Shown here piece after piece: positions 9,249 to 16,939 of a stretch of DNA of 64,000 bases (its first letter is position 1; each line of letters opens with the position of its first letter). The DNA is from Anaerolineales bacterium UBA3905. Its GTDB lineage: Bacteria > Chloroflexota > Anaerolineae > Caldilineales > Caldilineaceae. The stretch is taken from the NCBI GenBank assembly GCA_002391565.1, contig DGFH01000301.1, forward strand, positions 1,691 through 65,690, read 5' to 3'. The position numbers and the translations under genes were made by a program. The notes under the pieces were generated by a model. That model saw only the letters and a list, made by a program, of their open reading frames with translations. It was not told where the DNA came from and did no database searches.

Positions 9249-10130
9249 TCACGGCGCCGGCTCCAGCAGCGTCAACTGGCTGGTGTTGGCGGGCGTCCAG
9301 CCGGTGACGCCGTCGGCGGTCTCGACGTACCACCACACAATGGTGTCACTGTCGCCCAGCAGCCAGGTGGGGCCGCCCGTAATGACAGCAGTGGCGCCAT
9401 TCTCCAGGAAACCGACGGGGTCGCCTGCATCCGCCCCTGGCGCGGAACGCACGAACGAACGCAATCCAGGGCGGATGCGCACCTGCATCCCAACGGCGAG
9501 AGTCGGGTCGGCATTGACGCTAGGCGGCAGACCGTTTGTGTTGGGCAAGAGCGAATCGACTGCGCCGGTCGCAGAGGCGCCACCGGCGGCGGGTGCTGCT
9601 TCGGCTGCGCGCGGCGCTGCACGCTGAACAACGGCTGACGCGGCCACATCGCCCGGCAGCGCAACAGTGGCAGAAGCAGGGCGGAAAAGCGTCCGATTGA
9701 GCAGACCGACCAGCAACAACACGACGACCAGGGCGGCATAGCCCACGGCAAAGGGCCAGATACGCACGCGCTGCTCTGGGCGATAGATGGGATCGGGGTT
9801 GCTATGGCGGATGATCTCCTGCGCCATCGGTGTGCCGTCGATCACGGCCAGATCGGAACTAAGACCGTTGCCAAGATAGTTGCTTTCGACGATCTCCACC
9901 GCGCGGTCGAAAATTTCTTCCTGCACTGGCTCTAGCGCATGATAGCGCTCGTAGTAGCAAAGCTCGGCGCGCAGTACGCGTTGCTGGCTATCGAGCAGCA
10001 CAGTCAATCCCGCGCGGCGATGGCCGGTGCGATCCAGGATCTCGTAATAATGCGCATTGGTGGGGGCAGATACGACCTGGACGAAGCCTGCTTCACTGCC
10101 AGCTGATGAGGTCGAAGTAGTGTAAGTCAT
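9249..10130 (-). CDS. Membrane protein with C-terminal SH3-like domain, function unknown
   Basis: Protein of 293 residues. The N-terminal ~135 residues are soluble, with an alpha/beta look ([20 protein letters not shown]), and I do not recognise them. One membrane helix follows (about 150-172, [20 protein letters not shown]). A low-complexity Ala/Pro/Gly linker leads to a final ~80-residue bacterial SH3-like domain: [46 protein letters not shown]. Such domains usually bind cell-wall or extracellular ligands. The topology would put the unknown domain in the cytoplasm and the SH3 part outside. It is the last gene of the yggS-proC-yggT unit. Confidence 0.7.
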   Translation of the reverse strand: MTYTTSTSSAGSEAGFVQVVSAPTNAHYYEILDRTGHRRAGLTVLLDSQQRVLRAELCYYERYHALEPVQEEIFDRAVEIVESNYLGNGLSSDLAVIDGTPMAQEIIRHSNPDPIYRPEQRVRIWPFAVGYAALVVVLLLVGLLNRTLFRPASATVALPGDVAASAVVQRAAPRAAEAAPAAGGASATGAVDSLLPNTNGLPPSVNADPTLAVGMQVRIRPGLRSFVRSAPGADAGDPVGFLENGATAVITGGPTWLLGDSDTIVWWYVETADGVTGWTPANTSQLTLLEPAP

Positions 10131-10165
10131 GACATAGTTCTTCTATCTTGCGTGATCGCCGTGGC

Positions 10166-10570
10166 TCAATAAGCGCCGAGTTCGAGCAGCCGCTCATCGC
10201 TGATGCCGAAGTGGTGCGCAATTTCATGCAGAACGGTGCGCCGAATCTGGGCGCGAACGGCCTCTTCATCGGGTGGGCACATTTGCAGGATCGGTCCGCG
10301 AAAGATTGTGATCTTATCAGGCAAGACCAGACTGTAGTGGCTGGTGCGCCGTGTCAGCGCTACGCCTTCGTATAAACCTAACAGCGTGCCGCCGCCCGGG
10401 CCGATCCCAACGCTCTCCAGCTGGCGGCGCGTCGGCCATTCCTGCACAGTGACGGCGACATTATCCACCACGTTCCACAGCGCATCAGGAATTTCCTCAA
10501 TGGCTTCAGCCACCAGCTCCTCGAAGCGACGCCGCGAAATGTAGAACGGTTGATCGGCAGGTGGCAACAT
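10166..10570 (-). CDS. Zincin-like metallopeptidase-family protein (PF06262 type)
   Basis: Soluble protein of 134 residues. The signature VLHEIAHHFGISDERLLELG near the C-terminus is the HExxH zinc-binding motif plus the downstream Asp/Glu-Arg-Leu typical of the small 'metallopeptidase family' (DUF1025/PF06262). The preceding stretch (VTVQEWPTRRQ, GLYEGVALT, ITIFRGPIL) fits that family as well. Its length is normal. No substrate is known for the family. It is encoded just downstream of the lipoprotein gene. Confidence 0.88.
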   Translation of the reverse strand: MLPPADQPFYISRRRFEELVAEAIEEIPDALWNVVDNVAVTVQEWPTRRQLESVGIGPGGGTLLGLYEGVALTRRTSHYSLVLPDKITIFRGPILQMCPPDEEAVRAQIRRTVLHEIAHHFGISDERLLELGAY

Positions 10571-10582
10571 GAGGTCGGCGCG

Positions 10583-10972
10583 CTACTCCTCGGGACAGAT
10601 GATCTTTTCGCCATCGCTGCGGCTGTCGGTGTGCACGATGACCTGTCCATCCGCCGTTTCCAACACAATGCGATAACCAGGCGTGATGACGGCGGCGTAG
10701 ATCATGTCCGGTTGGGGGCAGCCAAGCCCAGCATCGGGCCAGTTGACCGCCTCCACTGCGATGATGCGCAGCGCCTCAGGCGCAACGCCGAGCGTCGCCG
10801 CCGCAAAGTCAACGCTTGCCGCCGCCATTGCCGCTGCCTCTGGCGCCAGCACAGGCGTAGCAACTATCTCAGGAGCAGCAGCCGGCGCAGGGCGCACCGG
10901 CTGACAAGCCGTCAATAGAAGCGCCATCAGCGCCACTATTCCGGGACTGCGCAGTCCCCACCTGTGTCGCAT
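10583..10972 (-). CDS. Small secreted lipoprotein, function unknown
   Basis: Predicted lipoprotein of 129 residues from the ATG at 10972. The signal is MRHRWGLRSPGIVALMALLL, then TAC as lipobox Cys, followed by a Pro/Ala-rich linker. The folded part is short: FAAATLGVAPEALRIIAVEA, WPDAGLGCPQPDMIY, AAVITPGYRIVLE, VHTDSRSDG. The pattern V-x-W-P-D-x-x-L-G-C-P-x-P resembles small exported proteins I associate with Chloroflexota, but no function is established. Two cysteines in the mature part (GLGCPQP and the C-terminal IICPEE) could form a disulfide. Confidence 0.75.
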   Translation of the reverse strand: MRHRWGLRSPGIVALMALLLTACQPVRPAPAAAPEIVATPVLAPEAAAMAAASVDFAAATLGVAPEALRIIAVEAVNWPDAGLGCPQPDMIYAAVITPGYRIVLETADGQVIVHTDSRSDGEKIICPEE

Positions 10973-10977
10973 CAGAT

Positions 10978-11235
10978 TCACGCCAGGGTTTGCAGCATCT
11001 GCTGCAAGATCATCAACGCAAAGAAGACGACGATCATGGAAATATCGATCGTGCCGCCCAGCGGTGGAATCAATCTGCGCACGGGCTCCAACACCGGCTC
11101 GGTGATCTGATAGAGAAATTGCACAGCCGGATTGTAGGGATCCAGGTTGGGAATCCAACTGATCAGCGCACGCGCCACCAACACCCAACTATAAAGCTGG
11201 ATCAACGTGGACAAAATCAACAAAATTTCTCTCAT
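10978..11235 (-). CDS. yggT: YggT-family membrane protein
   Basis: Protein of 85 residues with two hydrophobic helices separated by the conserved loop [20 protein letters not shown], then [15 protein letters not shown], which is diagnostic for YggT/YlmG. The family is linked to cell-envelope and division functions, and in many bacteria the gene travels with yggS and proC, as here. It overlaps the proC stop by four bases (ATGA). Confidence 0.92.
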   Translation of the reverse strand: MREILLILSTLIQLYSWVLVARALISWIPNLDPYNPAVQFLYQITEPVLEPVRRLIPPLGGTIDISMIVVFFALMILQQMLQTLA

Positions 11236-12068
11236 GGGACATCCTTCTTTTCACTCAGTGCGCCAAGTTCCTGGCTGCGTCGATATGCCGCAAAGATTGC
11301 ATCGTTGATGATGGCGCGAATGCTCGCCTTTTCGAGTTCGTAGAGGCCAGCGGCGGTCGTGCCACCGGGGCTGGTGACCTGATTCTTGAGTTCGGCGGAG
11401 TGGCGGCCACTGGCGCGCATCAAGGCCACAGTGCCGTCAATGGTCTGAAGCACCATCTTTTCGGCGTCGCGCCGCGAAAAGCCCATGTGGACGCCAGCGT
11501 CGATCATCGCTTCGATCAGCAGCAACACAAAACCAGGGCCGGAGCCGCTCAGACCGGTCGCCATGTCGAGAAAGCCTTCCTCGTCAACCTGGAGTTGTTC
11601 GCCCATCGCGCCGAGAATCGCCTCAGTCTGCTTGACCTGGCGCGGCGTGACATGCTCGGTGGCCGTCCATACGGTCATGCCTTTACCAAGCTGCCCCGGC
11701 GTGTTAGGCATGGCGCGCACGATGCGGTCGTGATAGAGCTTGTTCTGCAGCGTGCTGATGCGCGTCCCGGCGATGATGCTGAGCACCAGCGCGTCGGGGT
11801 GAATCTTGCTGTGCAGATCTTTCCCAACTTTCTGCAGTGATTGCGGCTTGATGCTGAGGACGACGATGTCGGCGTCGCGCACCGCTGCGGCGTTGTCGGC
11901 GGTTGTTTCAACCCCGTAAGTTGTGCGAATGTATTCCAGCCGCTCCAGCCAAGGGTCACTGGCGCGCAGACAATCGGCGGTCGTCAACCCCTGCGCCAAC
12001 AACCCTTTGATCATGGCCTCGCCCATGACGCCGCTGCCGATGAAAGCAATCCTGGTTCCGTTGAGCAT
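11232..12068 (-). CDS. proC: Pyrroline-5-carboxylate reductase
   Basis: Last step of proline synthesis, reducing 1-pyrroline-5-carboxylate with NAD(P)H. The 278 residues match normal length. The N-terminal Rossmann motif is [18 protein letters not shown]. Family blocks [35 protein letters not shown] and [18 protein letters not shown] are all present, including the proline-pocket region near the C-terminus. The gene starts six bases after the yggS stop. Confidence 0.95.
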   Translation of the reverse strand: MLNGTRIAFIGSGVMGEAMIKGLLAQGLTTADCLRASDPWLERLEYIRTTYGVETTADNAAAVRDADIVVLSIKPQSLQKVGKDLHSKIHPDALVLSIIAGTRISTLQNKLYHDRIVRAMPNTPGQLGKGMTVWTATEHVTPRQVKQTEAILGAMGEQLQVDEEGFLDMATGLSGSGPGFVLLLIEAMIDAGVHMGFSRRDAEKMVLQTIDGTVALMRASGRHSAELKNQVTSPGGTTAAGLYELEKASIRAIINDAIFAAYRRSQELGALSEKKDVP

Positions 12069-12074
12069 ACTTCC

Positions 12075-12797
12075 TTACCCGTTTCTCGCCCCGAAGATGG
12101 CTGAACCGATGCGCACGATCGTCGCCCCTTCTTCGATGGCTATCTCAAAGTCATTGGTCATTCCCATCGACAGCTCACACCAGTCACCGTGCGGGAAGCG
12201 AGTGGCCAACTCGTCGCGCAGTTGGCGCAGCGCCCGAAAGACGGGACGCGTTGCTTCCGGCACGGCCTCAAAGGGCGCCATCGTCATCAGCCCATGAATG
12301 CGGATGCCGGGCAGCGCCAGCAGATCGGCGGCGGCTTCCAGCAGGTCGGCTGGCGTGAAGCCATGTTTGCTCGCCTCGCCGCTCACGTTGACCTCCAGCA
12401 GTACATCCAGTACGCAGCCGGCGGTCCGGGCGTCGCGACTCAGACGTTGGGCGATCTTGACGCGATCTACGGCGTGAATCAGCGCCAGTGGGCCGACGGC
12501 GTCACCCGTTTTACGGCTCTGGATCGTGCCGATCATGTGCCAGCGAATGGCCTCGAGGCCTTCCGTCTGCGCGGCGGCCACCTTCGGCCATAGTTCTTCC
12601 AGCCGGTTTTCGCCAAAGTCATGCTGCCCCGCTGCCAGCGCCGCCGCAATGTCAGCCAAAGGATAGGTCTTGCTGACTGCAACCAGGCGCACATCCTCGG
12701 GATGGCGCCCACTACGTTCGGCGGCGGTCGCCATGCGCCGACGCACCTCTGCCAGGTTCGCAGCAATTTCGGCTGCACGCACGGGATCGAGCATCAT
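12075..12797 (-). CDS. yggS: PLP homeostasis protein, YggS family
   Basis: PLP-binding protein that buffers pyridoxal phosphate and affects amino-acid metabolism. About 240 residues from the ATG at 12797 (ATG at 12794 is equally possible; an upstream start at 12815 adds six residues). The PLP lysine is in [11 protein letters not shown], followed by [48 protein letters not shown] and [16 protein letters not shown]. No Shine-Dalgarno is visible; TAGAAT lies about seven bases upstream of the ATG, suggesting a leaderless transcript. It heads the six-gene leftward unit. Confidence 0.93.
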   Translation of the reverse strand: MMLDPVRAAEIAANLAEVRRRMATAAERSGRHPEDVRLVAVSKTYPLADIAAALAAGQHDFGENRLEELWPKVAAAQTEGLEAIRWHMIGTIQSRKTGDAVGPLALIHAVDRVKIAQRLSRDARTAGCVLDVLLEVNVSGEASKHGFTPADLLEAAADLLALPGIRIHGLMTMAPFEAVPEATRPVFRALRQLRDELATRFPHGDWCELSMGMTNDFEIAIEEGATIVRIGSAIFGARNG

Positions 12798-12989
12798 AGC
12801 GTTCGATTCTACCAACGAATTGGGCGCGGGGCAAGCCGTTGCCGAGTGCAGGGTTCGACTTCACATCGCTACACAGAGACGTCAACATTGTGATTGAAGT
12901 CGCAATTGACTATCATATGCAACGCACATGCAAAGAATGTGCTGCACAGTCGTTGCAGGTAAAGCATCAACGTATAGAAAGCAGACCAC

Positions 12990-13814
12990 ATGCACACGCA
13001 AAGACATCGTCGTGCACTGATTCTCTTTTTTGTTCTGGCATTTCTGTTGCCGTGGTTGATTTGGGGAACATCAATCGCCGAATCACGCGGCCTGTTGTCA
13101 TTTCATATTCCGCAGTCGCTGGCGTTCTAGATCGGATTAACGCTGGCGACTTATGGAACCGCTGCGATCACGGGTGGATGGCCCGCTGTCAAAGACCTTC
13201 TGGTGCGCCTGATCCGCTGGCGCGTCCAGCCAGTCTGGTATGTCGTTGCGCTCGGCGTCACTGGCGTGCTGAGTCTGCTGGCAATGGGCGGCTATCTGTT
13301 GACGGGGGGCGCGAATCAGGTGGGCGTGCTGTTGTCAGGCCAGGATTTGTTGCCGTCGCTACTGTTTCAGACTTTCTTCTTTCTGATCACCGAGGAAACC
13401 GCCTGGCGCGGCTTCGCCCTACCGCGTCTGCAAGCTAGCTACAGCGCCTTGAACGCCAGCCTGCTGCTGGGCGCGCTGTGGGGCGTCTGGCATTTACCGC
13501 TTTTCTTGATCCCGGACTCGTTTCAAGCGACGCTGCCTCTGGCTGGCTTTCTGCTGGCAACGCTTGCCATGAGCATCATCACCACCTGGGTCTTCAATCA
13601 TACACACGGCAGCGTGCTGCTGGTCGCTATCTTGCACGCCGCCACCGATGTGACGATTGCCTTCACCAATGTCATGTCGGGCGCTCCAACGCTCTTCTGG
13701 ATCTTTGTTGGCGTGCAGTGCGCCTTTGCTGCGCTGCTGGTGATCACACAGGGTTCCGCCCATCTGGCGCGCAACGCTGACCTCAACGGTACGGTGACGC
13801 CAACCGATTTATGA
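12990..13814 (+). pseudogene. CPBP-family intramembrane protease gene with one in-frame TAG
   Basis: Reading from the ATG at 12990 gives a normal membrane protein start (MHTQRHRRALILFFVLAFLL), a TAG at 13128-13130 as codon 47, then uninterrupted coding in the same frame to 13814. The break sits in QSLAF-stop-IGLTLATYG, so a single base change from TGG (Trp) or CAG (Gln) would explain it. The CPBP/CAAX-protease motifs downstream are intact: TEETAWRGFALPRLQ, LWGVWHLPLF and AILHAATD. A truncated protein from the GTG at 13203 (203 residues) is possible but would lack the first helices. Mutation, sequencing error and readthrough cannot be told apart here. Confidence 0.8.
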
Positions 13815-13815
13815 T

Positions 13816-13870
13816 GCAAAAGACCCACAATCAGTTTGTCATGCGACATTACTGATTGTGGGTCTTTTGC
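13816..13870. terminator. 20-bp perfect hairpin, likely bidirectional terminator
   Basis: GCAAAAGACCCACAATCAGT (13816-13835) is exactly complementary to 13851-13870 across a 15-base loop. It starts two bases after the CPBP stop and ends ten bases from the 3' end of tRNA-Asp, so it can end both convergent units. The A/T-rich base of the stem supplies a short U-tract in each direction. Confidence 0.75.
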
Positions 13871-13879
13871 TGATTGGTC

Positions 13880-13956
<77 letters not shown>

Positions 13957-14013
13957 AGGCAAGTCTCTAACCAGACAATTTCATCGAACGTGCAGCGCAT
14001 TTCGATGTTCGGA

Positions 14014-14042
14014 AGCATATCATGCTGCCCACACCCTGTCAA
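14014..14042 (-). promoter_or_regulatory. Consensus promoter for tRNA-Asp
   Basis: On the minus strand TTGACA (14042-14037) and TATGCT (14019-14014) are exactly 17 bases apart, pointing at the tRNA about 60 bases downstream. Confidence 0.75.
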
Positions 14043-14068
14043 ATCAACGAGGGTTGCACTGCACGCAA

Positions 14069-14905
14069 TCATGGTTGTGCAACCACGTTTGCACGCCAAA
14101 TGGCACTGTCGATCTGCACAGCGTGGGCGCCGGCGGCGAGCGCATGGCGGACATGCATTGCATGAAGCACACCACCGCTCGCAATTAGAGCGCAGTCAAG
14201 TTGCGCCGCCGCCACCTCACGCAACACATTCATCATCAGGGAAAATGCGCCAGTTCCATAAAGCGCACCGGCGACGGACGCTGACTCACCCATCACTGGA
14301 TCAGAACGGAAGGCAACGCCCGGCGCCGGTTGGCCGACAACCACGCCGACCGCCCCCGCCGACACTGCACGCGTCGCCAGTGTTACGGCATTTGTCAATG
14401 GCAGCTTCACCCAGACTGGCGCATCACAAACCTGCACCAATGCACGCACGCCATCGGCTGCCAGCGCAGGCGTTATGGCTGACGGCAGATTCCACTCGAT
14501 GGCGGCCACCCCAGGCGCATGCGCCAGATGGCGCGCCGACTGCACCAGCTCCGCAACTGTGGCATCGACCAGTTGCACGATTACTGGACAGGCAAGCCGT
14601 TGCCAGATGGCGCCATAACGCGTCACGGCGCGACGTGCGCTGCGGCTGAAGCCAGCATCCCGCACCAACAGGCCGCCATCCAACTCGATCAGCGTTGCCG
14701 GCCCGCTGTAGCCGCGCCCTGCCGCACTGACCGGGCCAACGATCAGCGCCCCGATTTCTGCCAGCTTGAGACCAGGCGGCAATGGATCGCCAAAGCCAGC
14801 CGCTGTCGGCGAGAGCAAGATCGGGGAGGTCACCACCAATCCTTGTTTGTGACCGGGCGCCAGATCAATTTCGACCAGGAGGCTGCGTTGTTCAGCTTCA
14901 CTCAT
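14069..14905 (-). CDS. Dihydroorotate-dehydrogenase-like TIM-barrel protein
   Basis: Protein of 278 residues resembling PyrD class 1: LLSPTAAGFGDPLPPGLKLA at the start, IGALIVGPVSAAGR, GGLLVRDAGFSRSA, PVWVKLPLTNAVTLA, GAVGVVVGQPAPG and the phosphate-binding end DCALIASGGVLHAMHVRHAL. The block that in PyrD reads N-I-S-C-P-N is here IEWNLPSAI, so the active-site Cys/Ser region is missing. It is therefore probably not a working dihydroorotate dehydrogenase, although it may still bind a flavin. It begins six bases after the stop of the second Ser/Thr kinase, so it is likely co-translated with it. The role in that operon is unknown. Confidence 0.7.
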   Translation of the reverse strand: MSEAEQRSLLVEIDLAPGHKQGLVVTSPILLSPTAAGFGDPLPPGLKLAEIGALIVGPVSAAGRGYSGPATLIELDGGLLVRDAGFSRSARRAVTRYGAIWQRLACPVIVQLVDATVAELVQSARHLAHAPGVAAIEWNLPSAITPALAADGVRALVQVCDAPVWVKLPLTNAVTLATRAVSAGAVGVVVGQPAPGVAFRSDPVMGESASVAGALYGTGAFSLMMNVLREVAAAQLDCALIASGGVLHAMHVRHALAAGAHAVQIDSAIWRANVVAQP

Positions 14906-14911
14906 ATTGCA

Positions 14912-16939
14912 CTATCGCCGCTCGCTGTTTGCCAGCACGGCCAGCTCACCGGTGTCCTGATTGCCTAACAACACTGCGCCCTCGAAGCCTTGAATCACCA
15001 GCGCAAAGTCGCGCGGTTGCGGCTCAGTGGCAAACCCCAGCGCCTCCCAACGTCGATCCGCCTGCCACAGCGCTGCAAAACGATCCAACGGCGCAAAGAG
15101 TCCCTCTGGCGGCGGCGGTAGATCGGGCGGCGGGGCGCTCACCTCGGGGATCGGTTGGCGCTCCCAAGCATTGGTGGGGAAATAAACGACATAGAGTTCG
15201 GGCGCCGCCACCAGCCCGGCCATGTACCCATGCTCGAAAGGCAACATTTGCGCTGCGCCGCGCTGGGCGTCGCCGATAGGACAGCCAATCGCACGGCGCT
15301 CTTCCGCCGGGAGTGCAGACAAACGCTGGCGCAGCGCTTCATCCACTTGTGGCAGACACGCTGCAAGCGCCGCATCCGGGTCAGGCGTCGGTGTGAAGGT
15401 TGCCGGCGGGGTCGCCGTCTCTGTGGGAGTGGGAGGCGGCGCCTCCGTCGGCGTTGCGGTTGCAGTTGGCGCTGGCAGCGCAGTGGCGGTAGGTAATTGC
15501 GTCGGCGTTGCCGGTGTTATCGCGGCGTCGCCGCCGGCGCTTTCGTCCACGATAGGAGGGGTAGCCACAATGTCAGCTGTTGGCGTCGTCCCATCTGTCA
15601 GGGAAGTGACGCCTGGCAGCGAGGTTGACCCGGCAAGCGTGGGCGTCAGTGAGACGCCGCCGCGCAAGAGGCGCGGCGTCTGCATCCCCAGGAGTACGCC
15701 TAATGCCATCACCAGCAAACCGCCCACAACGATCAACAGAACGTTGACCCATGTTGGCCGCGCCGGGCGCACTGGCGGTGGCGTCGATACAGGCGGCGTC
15801 AGGGGCGCTGGCGCCAATGTCGGCGCCGCGGCAATCGTCGGCTGTGCGGCGCGCAGCAGCGGGTTGGCAGCACGCGCCCCCAGCGCACCGCCAGGCGCCG
15901 GCACCAGCACGGTCGAGGAAGTGGTCTCTGTCGGCGGATTGACCACCGGCACGGCAGTCATCGTCAGCGTGGCGGTGCTCTCGCCTGTCATCGCGTTTGG
16001 GCGTGGCGGCGTGCGCCCGGCGGCCAGCGCCAGCGCATCGGCCATGTCGGCGGCGGTGGCGTAGCGATCCTCCGGGCGTTTCGCCAGACTGCGCTGCAGC
16101 ACCTCCACCATCAGCGGCGAGAGCTGGCGGAAGACGCTATCCTCAATGGTCAGCGGTTCGTAAACGTGCGCGTGCAGAATTTGCGTTGTTGTGCCGGTAA
16201 AGGGCAGACGCCCCGCCACACAACGGTAGAGCACTGCGCCCAGTGCATAGATATCGGCGCGGCCATCGACCTCGCGACTCCCTGCACATTGCTCCGGCGC
16301 CATGTAGGCGGGCGTACCCACGGTGCGCCCCATGTTTGTCAGTTCCGGCGCGTCGAGCGCGCGCGCAATGCCAAAGTCGGTCAAGAGCGGCACCACCGGG
16401 TAATCGAGCGCCTCAAGCTGGATGCTGTGTGGTGCGCCGGGGCTGACCGGACGCAGCAAGATGTTGCCGGGCTTGACATCGCGATGGACAACGCCATGCC
16501 GATGCGCTTCGTCCAGGGCGCGGGCAATCGGTTCGAGCAGGTTGGCGGATTCCTCCGGGCGCAGCCGCCCCTGTTGGCGCAAGAGATCGGCCAGGCTTTC
16601 GCCCTCCACCAGTTCCATGGCGATATAGGCGACCTCGCCTTGGGGTGCAATGCCGATCTGCAAGATGCGCACGATGTGGGGGTGGCGCAGCGCGCCGGCA
16701 GTCATCGCCTCGTTGCGAAAGCGCGTGTAGGCTTTGGCGTCGGCGCCGGGGAGCAGTAGCTTGAGCGCCACGGTCTGTCCCTGCACCTGGTCGTAGGCGC
16801 GATAGACCGTCGCCACCCCGCCGCTGCCCAGTTGCTGGCCGATCAGATAGCGCCCTAACTGCTTGCCGGTCAGGTTGGTCAGTCCTGCACCCAGGCTCTG
16901 ACTGCCGCCCTGCTCATCCGCGCTCTCTAGCGTGTCCAC
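14912..16939 (-). CDS. Receptor-type Ser/Thr protein kinase (second of pair)
   Basis: Membrane kinase of 675 residues from a GTG at 16939 that overlaps the upstream kinase by 13 bases. Cytoplasmic PASTA-less kinase domain, residues ~25-290: QQLGSGGVATVYRA, VALKLLLP (ATP lysine), VVHRDVKPGNILL (catalytic loop), LLTDFGIARAL and VGTPAYMAPEQ. A proline-rich linker leads to one helix (~430-452, WVNVLLIVVGGLLVMALGVL) and a Thr/Pro-rich extracellular stalk. The final ~130 residues (IGCPIGDA, LPFEHGYM, PPPPEGLFAPLDRF, ALGFATEP, VIQGFEGAVLLG) form a sensor-like domain that also occurs in the exported protein at 58491. The upstream kinase, this gene and the DHOD-like gene look like one operon. Confidence 0.92.
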   Translation of the reverse strand: MDTLESADEQGGSQSLGAGLTNLTGKQLGRYLIGQQLGSGGVATVYRAYDQVQGQTVALKLLLPGADAKAYTRFRNEAMTAGALRHPHIVRILQIGIAPQGEVAYIAMELVEGESLADLLRQQGRLRPEESANLLEPIARALDEAHRHGVVHRDVKPGNILLRPVSPGAPHSIQLEALDYPVVPLLTDFGIARALDAPELTNMGRTVGTPAYMAPEQCAGSREVDGRADIYALGAVLYRCVAGRLPFTGTTTQILHAHVYEPLTIEDSVFRQLSPLMVEVLQRSLAKRPEDRYATAADMADALALAAGRTPPRPNAMTGESTATLTMTAVPVVNPPTETTSSTVLVPAPGGALGARAANPLLRAAQPTIAAAPTLAPAPLTPPVSTPPPVRPARPTWVNVLLIVVGGLLVMALGVLLGMQTPRLLRGGVSLTPTLAGSTSLPGVTSLTDGTTPTADIVATPPIVDESAGGDAAITPATPTQLPTATALPAPTATATPTEAPPPTPTETATPPATFTPTPDPDAALAACLPQVDEALRQRLSALPAEERRAIGCPIGDAQRGAAQMLPFEHGYMAGLVAAPELYVVYFPTNAWERQPIPEVSAPPPDLPPPPEGLFAPLDRFAALWQADRRWEALGFATEPQPRDFALVIQGFEGAVLLGNQDTGELAVLANSERR

